The notes under the pieces are model-generated. The model saw only the letters and a program-made list of their open reading frames with translations, had not been told where the DNA came from and did not search any database. The position numbers and the translations under genes were made by a program. Positions 52,442 to 60,669 of a DNA stretch of 64,000 nucleotides are shown here, piece after piece. The stretch covers positions 985,355 to 1,049,354 of the forward strand of contig NZ_CP082326.1 in assembly GCF_019884785.1 (NCBI RefSeq), written 5' to 3'. Source of the DNA: Crassaminicella profunda (lineage in GTDB: Bacteria; Bacillota; Clostridia; Peptostreptococcales; Thermotaleaceae). Positions within the stretch are counted from its first letter, which is position 1; the number at the start of each line of letters is the position of its first letter.

Positions 52442-52470
52442 AACCCTAAGGATTAAATCCTTAGGGTTAA
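52442..52470. terminator. hairpin between the SASP-like and exported-protein genes
   Basis: Perfect arms AACCCTAAGGATT and AATCCTTAGGGTT; only short A/T runs flank it. Probably ends both convergent genes. Confidence 0.65.
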
Positions 52471-52471
52471 A

Positions 52472-52717
52472 CTATTTTATATTCAAGGGTCTACCCCAGA
52501 ATAAATAATCTTCTTTATTTATGTTTGTTGGAGTAGCTGGTTGATTTTTTTCATTATTTATATTTATATTGATTCCCCAGAATGCTAATTCTTCATCGGA
52601 TAAAGTATTTTTTTTATGAGGATGATATGTATTTTCATAATGAGCAAATACATAAGATGTACTTAATAGAAATAGGATGAAGATTGTTAAGGTTAAAATT
52701 TTTTGTTTTTTGAACAT
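52472..52717 (-). CDS. small exported protein of unknown function
   Basis: 81 residues. A signal peptide or anchor (about 1-25, LTLTIFILFLLSTSYVFA) with a likely cleavage after VFA precedes an extracytoplasmic Asn-rich tail with two similar motifs, ELAFWGINI and DYLFWGRPL. I cannot identify the family. CAGGAGGTA precedes the ATG. A 26-base gap separates it from the transporter upstream on the same strand, so the two may be cotranscribed. Confidence 0.55.
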   Translation of the reverse strand: MFKKQKILTLTIFILFLLSTSYVFAHYENTYHPHKKNTLSDEELAFWGINININNEKNQPATPTNINKEDYLFWGRPLNIK

Positions 52718-52743
52718 AATGATGATACCTCCTGTTTGAATGA

Positions 52744-54021
52744 TTATAAATAAAATATATATAAATAAATACTAGACAGTATAATAGATAAAATCATTAA
52801 AGGAAAGGCGATTTTCATGTATTCTTTAAAAGAAATTTTATGATTATGCTTTTCTAAAATGCCTGCAACAACAACATTTGCAGAAGCTCCAACTAATGTA
52901 CCGTTTCCTCCTAAGCATGCACCTAATGCTAATGCCCACCACAGAGGTGTAATATTAAAGTTAGATAATGTACCAATACTATTGATTAAAGGAATCATTG
53001 TTGCAACAAAAGGAATATTATCTAAAAATGAAGATGCAAGGGCAGAAACCCAAAGAACTAAGAGTGTAGTAAGCATAAGATTTCCTTTTGTTAAACTTAC
53101 AACGTTTTTGGCAATAAAATCAATGACGCCAACTTTTTCAAGGCCTCCAACTAAAATAAAAAGAAAGGCAAAAAAGAAAATAGTAAGCCATTCAATTTCT
53201 TGTAAAATTTCTTCAGGATCTACATTACTAATCAACAATAATATGGAAGCTCCTCCTAATGCAACTGTTGCTGTTTCTAGACCAACCAATTGATGTAGTG
53301 CAAATCCTAATATAGTTATAAGCAATACAAATAGAGATTTTTTTAGGAGTTTTGTATCTGTTAAAGCTAATGTTTCATCCATTTTCATGATTTTTGATTT
53401 AAGACTTTCTTTTACGTGTAATTTAGGCTTGCATATTTTTTTTATAAAGAAAAATGTTACTAAATAGATAATTAGAACAACAGGTAATAAATTAGATATA
53501 AAATCCATAAAACCTAATCCTGTTTCGCTACCGATCATAATATTTGGAGGGTCTCCAATTAATGTTGCTGTACCCCCTATGTTAGCGGCTAATATTTGGG
53601 ATAACATAAATGGGATAGGATCTACTTCTAGGGTTTCTGTTATAACTAAAGTAACAGGTGCAATCAGTAAAACGGTTGTAACGTTATCTAACAGGGCCGA
53701 GGAGATAGCTGTAATGATACATAACATAAGGAGTATATGCCAAGGATCTCCTTTTGCAAACTTTGCTGATTTAATAGCAATATATTGAAAGACACCTGTT
53801 TTTTTTGTGATGTTAACAACAATCATCATGCCAATAAGTAGGCCAATGGTATCAAAATCAATGGATTGAAAAGCAAATTCTAAATCGATTATGCGAAATA
53901 GTACAAGTAATAAAGCGCCAAAAAAGGCAATAGTCATACGATTGATTTTTTCGGATACAATTACAGCATATGTAAGAATAAAAATAGTTATAGTTATATA
54001 TAGTTGAGATGAATAAACCAA
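52744..54021 (-). CDS. ArsB/NhaD-type ion transporter
   Basis: 425 residues, about 11 membrane helices. The segments FRIIDLEFAFQSIDFDTIGLLIGMMIVVNITKKTGVF and SALLDNVTTVLLIAPVTL are typical of the ArsB/NhaD (IT) superfamily; ANIGGTATLIGDPPNIMIGSETGLGF supports it. These export arsenite or exchange sodium for protons; no arsenic genes are near, so NhaD-like exchange is as likely. TTG at 54021 follows AAAGGGGGT; the longer in-frame start at 54072 lacks one. Confidence 0.85.
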   Translation of the reverse strand: MVYSSQLYITITIFILTYAVIVSEKINRMTIAFFGALLLVLFRIIDLEFAFQSIDFDTIGLLIGMMIVVNITKKTGVFQYIAIKSAKFAKGDPWHILLMLCIITAISSALLDNVTTVLLIAPVTLVITETLEVDPIPFMLSQILAANIGGTATLIGDPPNIMIGSETGLGFMDFISNLLPVVLIIYLVTFFFIKKICKPKLHVKESLKSKIMKMDETLALTDTKLLKKSLFVLLITILGFALHQLVGLETATVALGGASILLLISNVDPEEILQEIEWLTIFFFAFLFILVGGLEKVGVIDFIAKNVVSLTKGNLMLTTLLVLWVSALASSFLDNIPFVATMIPLINSIGTLSNFNITPLWWALALGACLGGNGTLVGASANVVVAGILEKHNHKISFKEYMKIAFPLMILSIILSSIYLYIFYL

Positions 54022-54206
54022 TAGAATACCCCCTTTTACCAATTTTAAAAACAATAGATATATTGTAACCATTCTTTGTGAATTTAAAAAGAATGATTTT
54101 TGGCAATATTAATGGATTATGTGGAATGAAGAAGGATTATGTCTAAATAGGTTTAAATTGCGTAGTATTATGAAAAAATTAATATAGCATACATGATTAT
54201 AAAATA

Positions 54207-54245
54207 AAAAAATTCAGATCACTTTATAAAGTGGTCTGAATTTTT
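54207..54245. terminator. terminator after the 161-residue gene (- strand)
   Basis: Arms AAAAAATTCAGA and TCTGAATTTTTT with ACCACTT/AAGTGAT in the inner stem (one mismatch). Bidirectional. Confidence 0.85.
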
Positions 54246-54731
54246 TTATTTTATAGTATCTGGATCTTTTTCAAAATGGATTTTTGTGCTTATATTTTTG
54301 GTTTCAATAAGTTCTTTTTTCAATTCATTGATTTTTTCATTGATTTTTTTAGCTTGTATCCCAGATACATTATAATACAGATATAATTCCTCAAAATCTT
54401 TAGCGATATGGGTAAGGGATTTGTTGATTTCTATGAATTGTTGGAATTTTTTACTTTTCTTTGCATTTTTCATTTGTAAAATATCATGTTGGATTATGTT
54501 AATAACATTATCTTGAGTTGGATAGGTACCAAAGTTCAGAGGATAAGGACAGCGTCTTTGTAAAAAATAATCTCCTTTGTCATTAATATGATATACGTAC
54601 TTAATGATGGTATCTTCAATTTGAACACGAACAAAATGCATAACACCTTCAATGACTTCTACATGAGCTCCCATTTGCTGCAGTTTAATTTGATGAATAT
54701 TTTTTTGTAAATTTATAAATCTTCGACTCAA
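54246..54731 (-). CDS. hypothetical protein
   Basis: 161 residues. The first 90 residues look like a small beta-rich domain (GAHVEVIEGVMHFVRVQIEDTIIKYVYHINDKGDYFLQRRCPYP), the rest is helical and charged. No motif or family is recognised. AAAAGGAGAT precedes the ATG, and it has its own terminator, so it is a credible single gene. Confidence 0.6.
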   Translation of the reverse strand: MSRRFINLQKNIHQIKLQQMGAHVEVIEGVMHFVRVQIEDTIIKYVYHINDKGDYFLQRRCPYPLNFGTYPTQDNVINIIQHDILQMKNAKKSKKFQQFIEINKSLTHIAKDFEELYLYYNVSGIQAKKINEKINELKKELIETKNISTKIHFEKDPDTIK

Positions 54732-54866
54732 AATTTTTTCATCTCCTTTTTAGATGCAATCAAAATTTCTTTATATTTGTATAATAATATACTTAGAGAA
54801 AAAGAACAATAAGAAAAGAAATGAATCTAGAAGATAAAAAATATAAATATGTATGTTTTGTAAATA

Positions 54867-54895
54867 TTGACAATTATGCAGATGAAGATTATAAT
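54867..54895 (+). promoter_or_regulatory. SigA promoter of the tRNA-Gly gene
   Basis: -35 TTGACA (54867) and -10 TATAAT (54890), exact 17-bp spacer. Confidence 0.85.
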
Positions 54896-54911
54896 AAAAT
54901 TATTAATAGAT

Positions 54912-54985
54912 GCGGGCATAGCTTAATGGCAGAGTCCTGGCTTCCCAAGCCAGTTGTGCGGGTTCGATTCCCGTTGCCCGCTCCA
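54912..54985 (+). tRNA. tRNA-Gly (anticodon CCC)
   Basis: The acceptor stem GCGGGCA pairs with TGCCCGC; the anticodon stem CTGGC/GCCAG encloses loop TTCCCAA with anticodon CCC; the T arm has GGTTCGATTCC. CCA is encoded. It is a single-gene unit with a strong promoter and a hairpin terminator. Confidence 0.96.
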
Positions 54986-54993
54986 AACAAATT

Positions 54994-55031
54994 GAAATAA
55001 GCTCTACAGTGAATCTGTAGGGCTTATTTTG
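54994..55031 (+). terminator. terminator after tRNA-Gly
   Basis: Arms AATAAGCTCTACAG and CTGTAGGGCTTATT with a TGAAT loop, then TTTG. Confidence 0.8.
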
Positions 55032-55060
55032 ATAATAATATAAGAAAAAGGAGCTAGGAG

Positions 55061-55705
55061 ATGAGATTAGAAAGACTTGTTGTTGGAATGTTAGAAACAA
55101 ATGGATATATTCTTTATGATGAAAATACATTAGAAGCTTTTATCATTGACCCAGGAGATGAAGCTAAGACTTTTGTAGAGCATATTCATAAAAGTCGATT
55201 AAAGCCTATAGGTATTATTCTTACCCATTATCACTATGATCATATAGGGGCTGTTTTAGAACTAAAGAAAAAATATCCTATGCCTGTATATATTCACAAA
55301 AAAGATGTAGAAGGATTGAAAGATCCTAATGTCAATTATTCAATAAGTAGTTTTAGAAAATCTATTGCTATTATACCTGAACAGATATTAAAAGATGGGG
55401 ATAAAATAGAAGTTTCTTGGGTAACTTTAGAGATTATTCATACCCCTGGACATACTCCAGGCGGTATTTGTATAAAGGTAAAAGATGAAAATATTATATT
55501 TACAGGAGATACAATTTTTAACATGGATTTAGGAAGAACTGATTTAGAAGGTGGAGATGATCATGCAATGAAAAATTCCATTCGTAACAAGGTTTCAAAA
55601 TGGAATGATGAAATGATGATTTATCCTGGACATGGAGATTCTAGTTTGATGGAGTATGTAAGAAAAAAGAATGTTGAATATTTGAATATAATGAAAAGAA
55701 GATAA
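55061..55705 (+). CDS. MBL-fold metallo-hydrolase (glyoxalase II-like)
   Basis: 214 residues. The binuclear metal site is formed by THYHYDH (HxHxDH, about 58-64), His of HTPGHTPGG, Asp of FTGDTIF, and His of YPGHG. The size and NGYILYDENTLEAFIIDPGD start are like the small glyoxalase-II-related hydrolases of Firmicutes. Substrate unknown. AAAGGAGCTAGGAG precedes the ATG. Single gene with terminator. Confidence 0.92.
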   Translation: MRLERLVVGMLETNGYILYDENTLEAFIIDPGDEAKTFVEHIHKSRLKPIGIILTHYHYDHIGAVLELKKKYPMPVYIHKKDVEGLKDPNVNYSISSFRKSIAIIPEQILKDGDKIEVSWVTLEIIHTPGHTPGGICIKVKDENIIFTGDTIFNMDLGRTDLEGGDDHAMKNSIRNKVSKWNDEMMIYPGHGDSSLMEYVRKKNVEYLNIMKRR

Positions 55706-55727
55706 AAATGATAGGTAAAAATACAAA

Positions 55728-55764
55728 AATGACAGTAACATAGTTGCTGTCATTTTTTTTTTTT
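55728..55764 (+). terminator. terminator after the MBL hydrolase
   Basis: Arms AATGACAG and CTGTCATT, then a long T run. Confidence 0.88.
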
Positions 55765-55787
55765 TTGATTTTTTATTTTTTAAAAAG

Positions 55788-55931
55788 TTATCTTTCCATT
55801 ACCATAAAATATACTTGCTTATTAATATTATTATTGAATTTATTTTCAAGTTCTCTTAATTGATCTTGTTCTTCTTTTGTAAGATTTGCATAGTCTAGTT
55901 CTTTTAATGAATTTAGATATTGATCTTGCAT
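55788..55931 (-). CDS. 47-residue acidic protein of unknown function
   Basis: The ORF begins with ATG after AAAAGGAGGGTTATC, a strong ribosome-binding site. The peptide (MQDQYLNSLKELDYANLTKEE...) is acidic and helical with no membrane segment. I do not recognise it. No other gene covers this region. Confidence 0.6.
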   Translation of the reverse strand: MQDQYLNSLKELDYANLTKEEQDQLRELENKFNNNINKQVYFMVMER

Positions 55932-56169
55932 GATAACCCTCCTTTTATCTTAATAGAAGTATGTGTAAAAAATAAAGATACAATACAAGGTAAAAAAAGC
56001 ATGATGAAATAAAATTTGATAAAAATTCAAAGTACTGTTTAGGAATATTGTAACAAGTTAGGATTATGGAATCAGAAAAGTCAAATAATGAAAAGGTATA
56101 TCTATGTAAGAAGAAGAGGAAACTAAAATAAGAAATTTTATTAAAATGAATGCTAAAAGGAGGATAACA

Positions 56170-56346
56170 ATGGAAAAACGTTATGTGATCAGAACAGATG
56201 AAAAAATTTCAGATTCTATGAGTAGAAAAGAAGCCATAAAAAAAGTAAGAGAATATGATCATCAAGGGATTTCTGCTTATATTGTTTCTGAAGAGGAAGG
56301 TGAAAGGCTAAAAAACAGTGAGTGGAATACACCAAAGTGGAGTTAA
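56170..56346 (+). CDS. 58-residue small protein of unknown function
   Basis: MEKRYVIRTDEKISDSMSRK... with basic helical middle and C-terminal NTPKWS. AAAAGGAGGATAAC precedes ATG 56170; the in-frame ATG at 56146 overlaps it. Looks like a mixed alpha/beta mini-domain; family not recognised. Followed by a hairpin (arms TTGCCCAC and GTGGGCAA, 56352-56372). Confidence 0.6.
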   Translation: MEKRYVIRTDEKISDSMSRKEAIKKVREYDHQGISAYIVSEEEGERLKNSEWNTPKWS

Positions 56347-56351
56347 AAGCA

Positions 56352-56374
56352 AATTGCCCACAAATAGTGGGCAA
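56352..56374. terminator. hairpin after the 58-residue gene
   Basis: Arms TTGCCCAC and GTGGGCAA with an AAATA loop; the T run is poor. Convergent with the pseudogene. Confidence 0.5.
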
Positions 56375-56377
56375 ATA

Positions 56378-56644
56378 TTATTGAATAGATTTCATTGCTT
56401 TTTCGGCAAATTTTTTGGTTACGATTTTTTCATAAGGAGCTCTTTTATCTAATTCTCCTGCGAGTTCTACAATATCCATCATATGATTTAATCCCTCTTC
56501 TGTCAGAATTAAATCAGGCTTCCATGTATCTTGATCTTTATATCTTTTTGCAACAGCTGTGAGAATATCAAGATCTGCATCAGGAAATTGTGGTGAAATA
56601 GATGTTGCAATTTCTTCAGGTGTATGATTTTCTACCCATTTCAT
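56378..56644 (-). pseudogene. 3' part of an interrupted NitT/TauT-type substrate-binding protein gene
   Basis: The frame encodes KWVENHTPEEIATSISPQFPDADLDILTAVAKRYKDQDTWKPDLILTEEGLNHM... (start written in short segments: KWVENHTPEEIA; KRYKDQDTWKP; LILTEEGLNHM), the normal C-terminus of ABC-type nitrate/sulfonate/taurine substrate-binding proteins. It has no start region of its own; the ATG at its head is an internal codon. The missing middle part lies 3.2 kb away at 59858, beyond the inserted element. Joining the two at ATG gives an in-frame NAM-KWVENHT junction. Confidence 0.85.
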
Positions 56645-56675
56645 ACCTTTAGCTATGTGCTATTATTCGTAACGT

Positions 56676-58271
56676 TTAGTTTTTTAAATAGAGGTGTAAA
56701 TTTTGCCCATCCCATACTAATTTGTCAATAAGTTTGTGAATAAGTTGTTGCTTTTCTTTAAAATTATAACTATCTATATTATTAACTTCTTTTAATAAAT
56801 CTATCATGCTTTCCGGATTCAATTTTTTCAACAAAGTGTTTTTTTCGTTTTCATTTAATCTATTTAATTCCATTTCTAAATCTTTTATTTCTGTATCTAT
56901 TTTATTAATTTTAGCTAGTATATATTTAGAAGCAGCTGCATTTTCTGAATCAATTATTGTTATGATTAGTTTATCGATGGATGATTTTTTCTTTTTTATA
57001 GTATTTCTTATATTTGCTTTTATAGCTTCTTGACCTTTTTTATGAGCATCAAAGGTCTGAAGCTTTTTATTAAGAAATCCTTCTAAAATTATATTTTTAT
57101 TGTGGATGTTCTTTAATTGATTGATGACTTCTTTATCGGTTTTTGATCCATTCAAATTTTTAATATTACACAAACTTCCATTTGTACGTTCTTTTCTTCT
57201 ACAAACATAATAATAATACTTTATATTGCCTTCTGTATCTTTTTGAATGCTAGCGGCTTTCATAGTCTCTCCACACTGGCACTTTAATAGAGGCGTAATT
57301 AAGCTGATAGTACTTGTACCGTTTTTTATTGATTTATTTTGATTTTTTTCAATAATATTTTGTACTTTGATCCAGTTTTTTGATGTTATGATTCCTTTAT
57401 GCTTACCAACTCCTAAAAACCAATTTTCTTTATCTCTTATTTTCCAATTTTTCTCATCATGTTTTGAATAGGCTAAGATTCCACTGATACCATTAAAATT
57501 TTTTTTACTGGCAATAGTTGCTCCGTGATTCATAAAGTATTGATGGGATAATTGATCAGCTATACAGTAAACTGGATTACGCAAAATGTAACGAAGAGTA
57601 GATGGGTTGAAAAAATTTTCATTTCTTTTTATATTATTTTGTATAAGATAGGATTCAACTTTTGTAAAACTGCATAATTCAAGGTATTTAGTGTATATTT
57701 GTTTAACGATTTTAATTTCACTAGGGATAGGAATAAGTTTGTATAGTGTTCTCATTGAACCTTCATGGTTTACAACTTCTAATTGTTTACTTGTAAAGCC
57801 ATAAGGGGTTTTTCCGCCTAGCCAGCGACCTGTTAAGGCTAATCTTTGCATATTATCTTTAATACGTTCAGCTATGGTTTCACGCTCTAACTGGGCAAAG
57901 ACAGAAGAGATATACATCATTGCACGTCCCATTGGAGTGGATGTGTCGAATTGCTCTCGAATGGATACAAATTGTATATTGTTTTTTTGTAGCATTTCTA
58001 TTGTTTTAGAAAAATCCAATACATTCCGAGTTATTCTATCTAGTCTATAACAGATTAATACATCAAAATTTTTATTCTTAGCAGCTTTAATCATTTTCTG
58101 ATACTTTGGTCTATCTGTATTTCCTCCAGAAAAGCCTTCATCTTCATAAATAATAAAATCAGAAATATTAAAGTAATTGTTAGCATATTCTTTGCATAGA
58201 TCAATTTGATTTTGTGTAGATTCTCCTGTACCTGTAAATTTTGACTTCCGTGAATAGATTGCTGCTCTCAT
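56676..58271 (-). CDS. large serine recombinase
   Basis: 531 residues. Resolvase domain (about 1-150) with catalytic Ser in YSRKS (Ser7) and the Arg pair in CYRLDRITRN; recombinase domain (about 160-270, LTGRWLGGKTPYGF and LRYILRNPVY); zinc ribbon with CQCGETM and CRRKERTNGSLC (about 333-380); C-terminal coiled coil (about 400-500). This is the full architecture of phage/element integrases that act at short core sites. It ends 31 bases from the left end of the element, as is usual for integrases, and probably catalysed the insertion. Start ATG with a weak AAAGGTGAT site. Confidence 0.95.
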   Translation of the reverse strand: MRAAIYSRKSKFTGTGESTQNQIDLCKEYANNYFNISDFIIYEDEGFSGGNTDRPKYQKMIKAAKNKNFDVLICYRLDRITRNVLDFSKTIEMLQKNNIQFVSIREQFDTSTPMGRAMMYISSVFAQLERETIAERIKDNMQRLALTGRWLGGKTPYGFTSKQLEVVNHEGSMRTLYKLIPIPSEIKIVKQIYTKYLELCSFTKVESYLIQNNIKRNENFFNPSTLRYILRNPVYCIADQLSHQYFMNHGATIASKKNFNGISGILAYSKHDEKNWKIRDKENWFLGVGKHKGIITSKNWIKVQNIIEKNQNKSIKNGTSTISLITPLLKCQCGETMKAASIQKDTEGNIKYYYYVCRRKERTNGSLCNIKNLNGSKTDKEVINQLKNIHNKNIILEGFLNKKLQTFDAHKKGQEAIKANIRNTIKKKKSSIDKLIITIIDSENAAASKYILAKINKIDTEIKDLEMELNRLNENEKNTLLKKLNPESMIDLLKEVNNIDSYNFKEKQQLIHKLIDKLVWDGQNLHLYLKN

Positions 58272-58476
58272 AAAATCACCTTTTAGATAGGACTTTAGTT
58301 TATTTTATTAGATGAATTTCAAAAGTAGTACAGGAGTATAAAAATTTAGATTAACTTTTATACAACTATGAAATTTGATGTTGTAATACCCAAATAAGAA
58401 AAGTTGTAAAACTTAGTAATGAGACAATCCAAATATACAATAATATCTAGGAGAATGATAAAAAGGAGACATATTT

Positions 58477-58656
58477 ATGAACGTTATTTTGCACATGCCA
58501 GATAGAGAGTATATATCTGAATTACTAACAGAGCAAATGTTTTATGTACTATGTAATAGAGTTGATGAATATGCAAAAGAAAATAATCTTAGTGAAAATG
58601 AAAAAGCGTTTGTTTATAAAAGATTATTAGAAGAAGTTAGAAAAGAAGAGAATTAG
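58477..58656 (+). CDS. 59-residue protein within the element
   Basis: MNVILHMPDREYISELLTEQ... is helical and charged, no membrane segment. AAAAGGAGACATATTT precedes the ATG. Divergent from the recombinase gene (205-bp gap), so it may be a small regulator or accessory of the element. Family not recognised. Confidence 0.6.
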   Translation: MNVILHMPDREYISELLTEQMFYVLCNRVDEYAKENNLSENEKAFVYKRLLEEVRKEEN

Positions 58657-58758
58657 TAAGGGTAAACAAAAGATAAATTACAACAAATGTTCATAGAATT
58701 AGAATATTTAAGTAAATAAAGCAAACAATAATTAAAAACTATCGTGGAGGAATAAATA

Positions 58759-59859
58759 GTGAATAAAGAAGTCATTTCTGATAAGCAAGGTATAGTTCTT
58801 ATGATCATGTTTTTAATAGGCACCTCTACAATAGTAGTAGCAGGATTAGAGGCAAAAAGAGATTTTTGGTTAGCTATTGTTATAGCAATATTTATGGCAT
58901 TGCCTATGATATTTATATATGCTCGTTTGCATTATATTTTCTATGATAAAGATTTATTTGATATTTGTAAAATTTGCTTTGGAAAGTTTATAGGAAAGGG
59001 AATAGTTATATTATATACTTGGTACTTATTTCATTCCGTTACATTAGTTATACTAAACTTTGGTCTATTTGTTAATACAGTTGCTTTTATGGATACTCCT
59101 CAAATAATACCTATAATAAGTATTGCTATTTTATGTATTTGGGTAGTAAAAAAAGGTATGGAAGTGATGGGAAGATGGACTGAACTTATTTTGCTTGTAT
59201 TTATTGGCCTTATATTTATTGCAATATTATTATTAATTCCCAATATGAATATTAATAATATACAACCTATTTTGTATAACGGGGTAAAACCAATTGCAAA
59301 AGGGGCTATTTCATCATTTTCATTTCCATTTGGTGAAACAGTAGTATTTACTATGTTTTTTTCTACTTTTAAAAAGAAAAAATCCTCTTATAAAATATAT
59401 ACCATAGGTTTATTGATAGGAGGAATCATATTATTGATTGTTTCTATAACTGATATTTTAGTTTTAGGAGCAAATACAGCTTCAAGTACATACTTTCCAT
59501 CCTATAATACTATAACAAGGATCAGTATAGGGAGTTTATTACAAAGACTGGAGATTATAGTAGCTACTATATATGCATTTGGAGCATTTGTGAAAATAAG
59601 TATATATTTATTAGCTACTTGCAAAGGATTTACTAAAATATTTGAGTATACTGATTATCGATTTATAGTAATACCTGTCTCTTTGCTTATGATTAATTTA
59701 TCTTATTTTGTACATGATAGCATAATGTATAATATGGAATGGACTTCGGAAATATGGCCATACTATGCCATTCCTTTTCAGGTGATTTTACCTATTATTA
59801 TATGGATTACTGCTGAAATAAAAAAAAGCAGTGGGATTTTTACGAATAGAAATACATAG
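58759..59859 (+). CDS. GerAB/endospore germination permease family transporter
   Basis: 366 residues with about 10 membrane helices, amino acid/polyamine (APC) fold. KEVISDKQGIVLMIMFLIGTSTIVVAGLEAKRDFWLA and the conserved Pro-containing FSFPFGETVVFTMFF are typical of the GerAB subunit of nutrient germinant receptors, which binds the germinant (amino acid, nucleoside or sugar). The GerAA and GerAC partners are absent, so it is an orphan. GTG start with GTGGAGGAA upstream. Its stop codon TAG is formed at the right end of the element and the 3' end overlaps the pseudogene. Confidence 0.9.
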   Translation: MNKEVISDKQGIVLMIMFLIGTSTIVVAGLEAKRDFWLAIVIAIFMALPMIFIYARLHYIFYDKDLFDICKICFGKFIGKGIVILYTWYLFHSVTLVILNFGLFVNTVAFMDTPQIIPIISIAILCIWVVKKGMEVMGRWTELILLVFIGLIFIAILLLIPNMNINNIQPILYNGVKPIAKGAISSFSFPFGETVVFTMFFSTFKKKKSSYKIYTIGLLIGGIILLIVSITDILVLGANTASSTYFPSYNTITRISIGSLLQRLEIIVATIYAFGAFVKISIYLLATCKGFTKIFEYTDYRFIVIPVSLLMINLSYFVHDSIMYNMEWTSEIWPYYAIPFQVILPIIIWITAEIKKSSGIFTNRNT

Positions 59860-60385
59860 CATTATAGATTGCATTTGTAAACTTTTGTATTACTTCAGGT
59901 TCTTTTTCTATAAAGCTTTTCTTTGAACAATAGCAGGTATAAGGGATATATCCACCAGCTTCACCGATGGAAGCAACAATATGACCAGCCCCTGACTTTT
60001 CAAGCATTGAAGCCACTGGTTCAAATAATGTTACAAAATCTCCTTCTCCACCAGTAAAGGCACCTGCCATAACAGCAAATTGGATATCGGTACGTACATT
60101 TACATCCTTTTCTGGAAATACTTTATTTTGTTTTAGTACATATTCTAATGTCATTTCAGGCATGCCGCCTTTTCGTCCGCCAATGATCGTTTTGCCGGCT
60201 ACATCTTTAAAAGTGAAGTTAGGCATAGGTTCTCTTGCCATTAAGAAAGAACCATCTCTTTGGGTAAGCTGAGCAAAGTTTACGGCATAATCATCTTTTC
60301 CTTTATTGAAAACATATACAGATGCTTCAGGACCCATAAAACCAATATCTACTTGATCAGATGAAAAGGATACCTTAACATAGGA
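59858..60385 (-). pseudogene. middle part of the interrupted substrate-binding-protein gene, 5' end also missing
   Basis: The frame encodes SDQVDIGFMGPEASVYVFNKG, DVNVRTDIQFAVMAGAFTGGEGDFVTLFEP and GGYIPYTCYC, the conserved middle of NitT/TauT-type binding proteins. It stops a few codons past the insertion site. The first ~70-80 residues and the lipoprotein signal peptide are missing: upstream of SDQ the frame no longer resembles the family (MTLSLFLLLKSYVKVSF). The gene is therefore damaged twice, by 5' deletion and by insertion of the element. Confidence 0.85.
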
Positions 60386-60458
60386 TTTTAATAAAAGGAA
60401 TAGGGACAAAGTCATTTTTCATATGTATTAGTAGTAAATGTTGAAAGGAAGAATGCAT

Positions 60459-60635
60459 ATGAACGATTGGGTAGAAACTCCTTATGGGAAGAGGTATAAA
60501 GAGGACCATGGCACATCTGTAGCTTTTTTTAGGACAGCTCCAGATGAGCATGGCAATAGAATTTTGCCTGATGAAGTTGTAGATATTATTTTGGAAGAGC
60601 ATATGAATTTAGATGAATGGATAGAGGGAGAATAA
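60459..60635 (+). CDS. 58-residue acidic protein of unknown function
   Basis: MNDWVETPYGKRYKEDHGTS... is acidic, ends in EHMNLDEWIEGE and has no membrane segment. GAAAGGAAG precedes ATG 60459. Not recognised; it may be a recent replacement at the site where the binding-protein gene lost its 5' end. Confidence 0.55.
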   Translation: MNDWVETPYGKRYKEDHGTSVAFFRTAPDEHGNRILPDEVVDIILEEHMNLDEWIEGE

Positions 60636-60669
60636 GTATAGAGTAGATTACAAAATAATCTAGTAGAAA

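Larger units (their letters stand above)
56642..59858. mobile_element. 3.2-kb large-serine-recombinase element inserted in a substrate-binding-protein gene
   Basis: The element lies between the two halves of one gene. The bases CATA occur at both ends (56642-56645 and 59855-59858), and on the - strand this TATG restores the frame precisely. It carries a large serine recombinase next to its left end, a 59-residue ORF and a GerAB-like permease whose stop codon lies on the right junction. YTATTCGTAA occurs near both ends in opposite orientation (56663-56672 and 59840-59848). No transposase or phage structural gene is present. Confidence 0.8.

Noticed and set aside
52744-54021. Part of an arsenic-resistance operon
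   Set aside because: The transporter belongs to the ArsB/NhaD superfamily, but no ArsR, ArsC or ArsA gene is present, so arsenite export is not supported.
54903-55130. Open frame on the - strand across the tRNA-Gly gene
   Set aside because: It overlaps a tRNA, its terminator and the start of the MBL hydrolase; composition is random.
56378-60385. Programmed (skin-like) excision that restores a functional gene
   Set aside because: The junction is in frame, but the gene lacks its first 70-80 codons, so excision could not produce a working binding protein. Recorded as an insertion in a pseudogene instead.
60375-60602. 75-codon open frame on the - strand upstream of the broken binding-protein gene
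   Set aside because: Considered as the lost N-terminus of the binding protein, but it contains neither a lipoprotein signal nor any binding-protein motif, and it is antisense to a better ORF with a ribosome-binding site.
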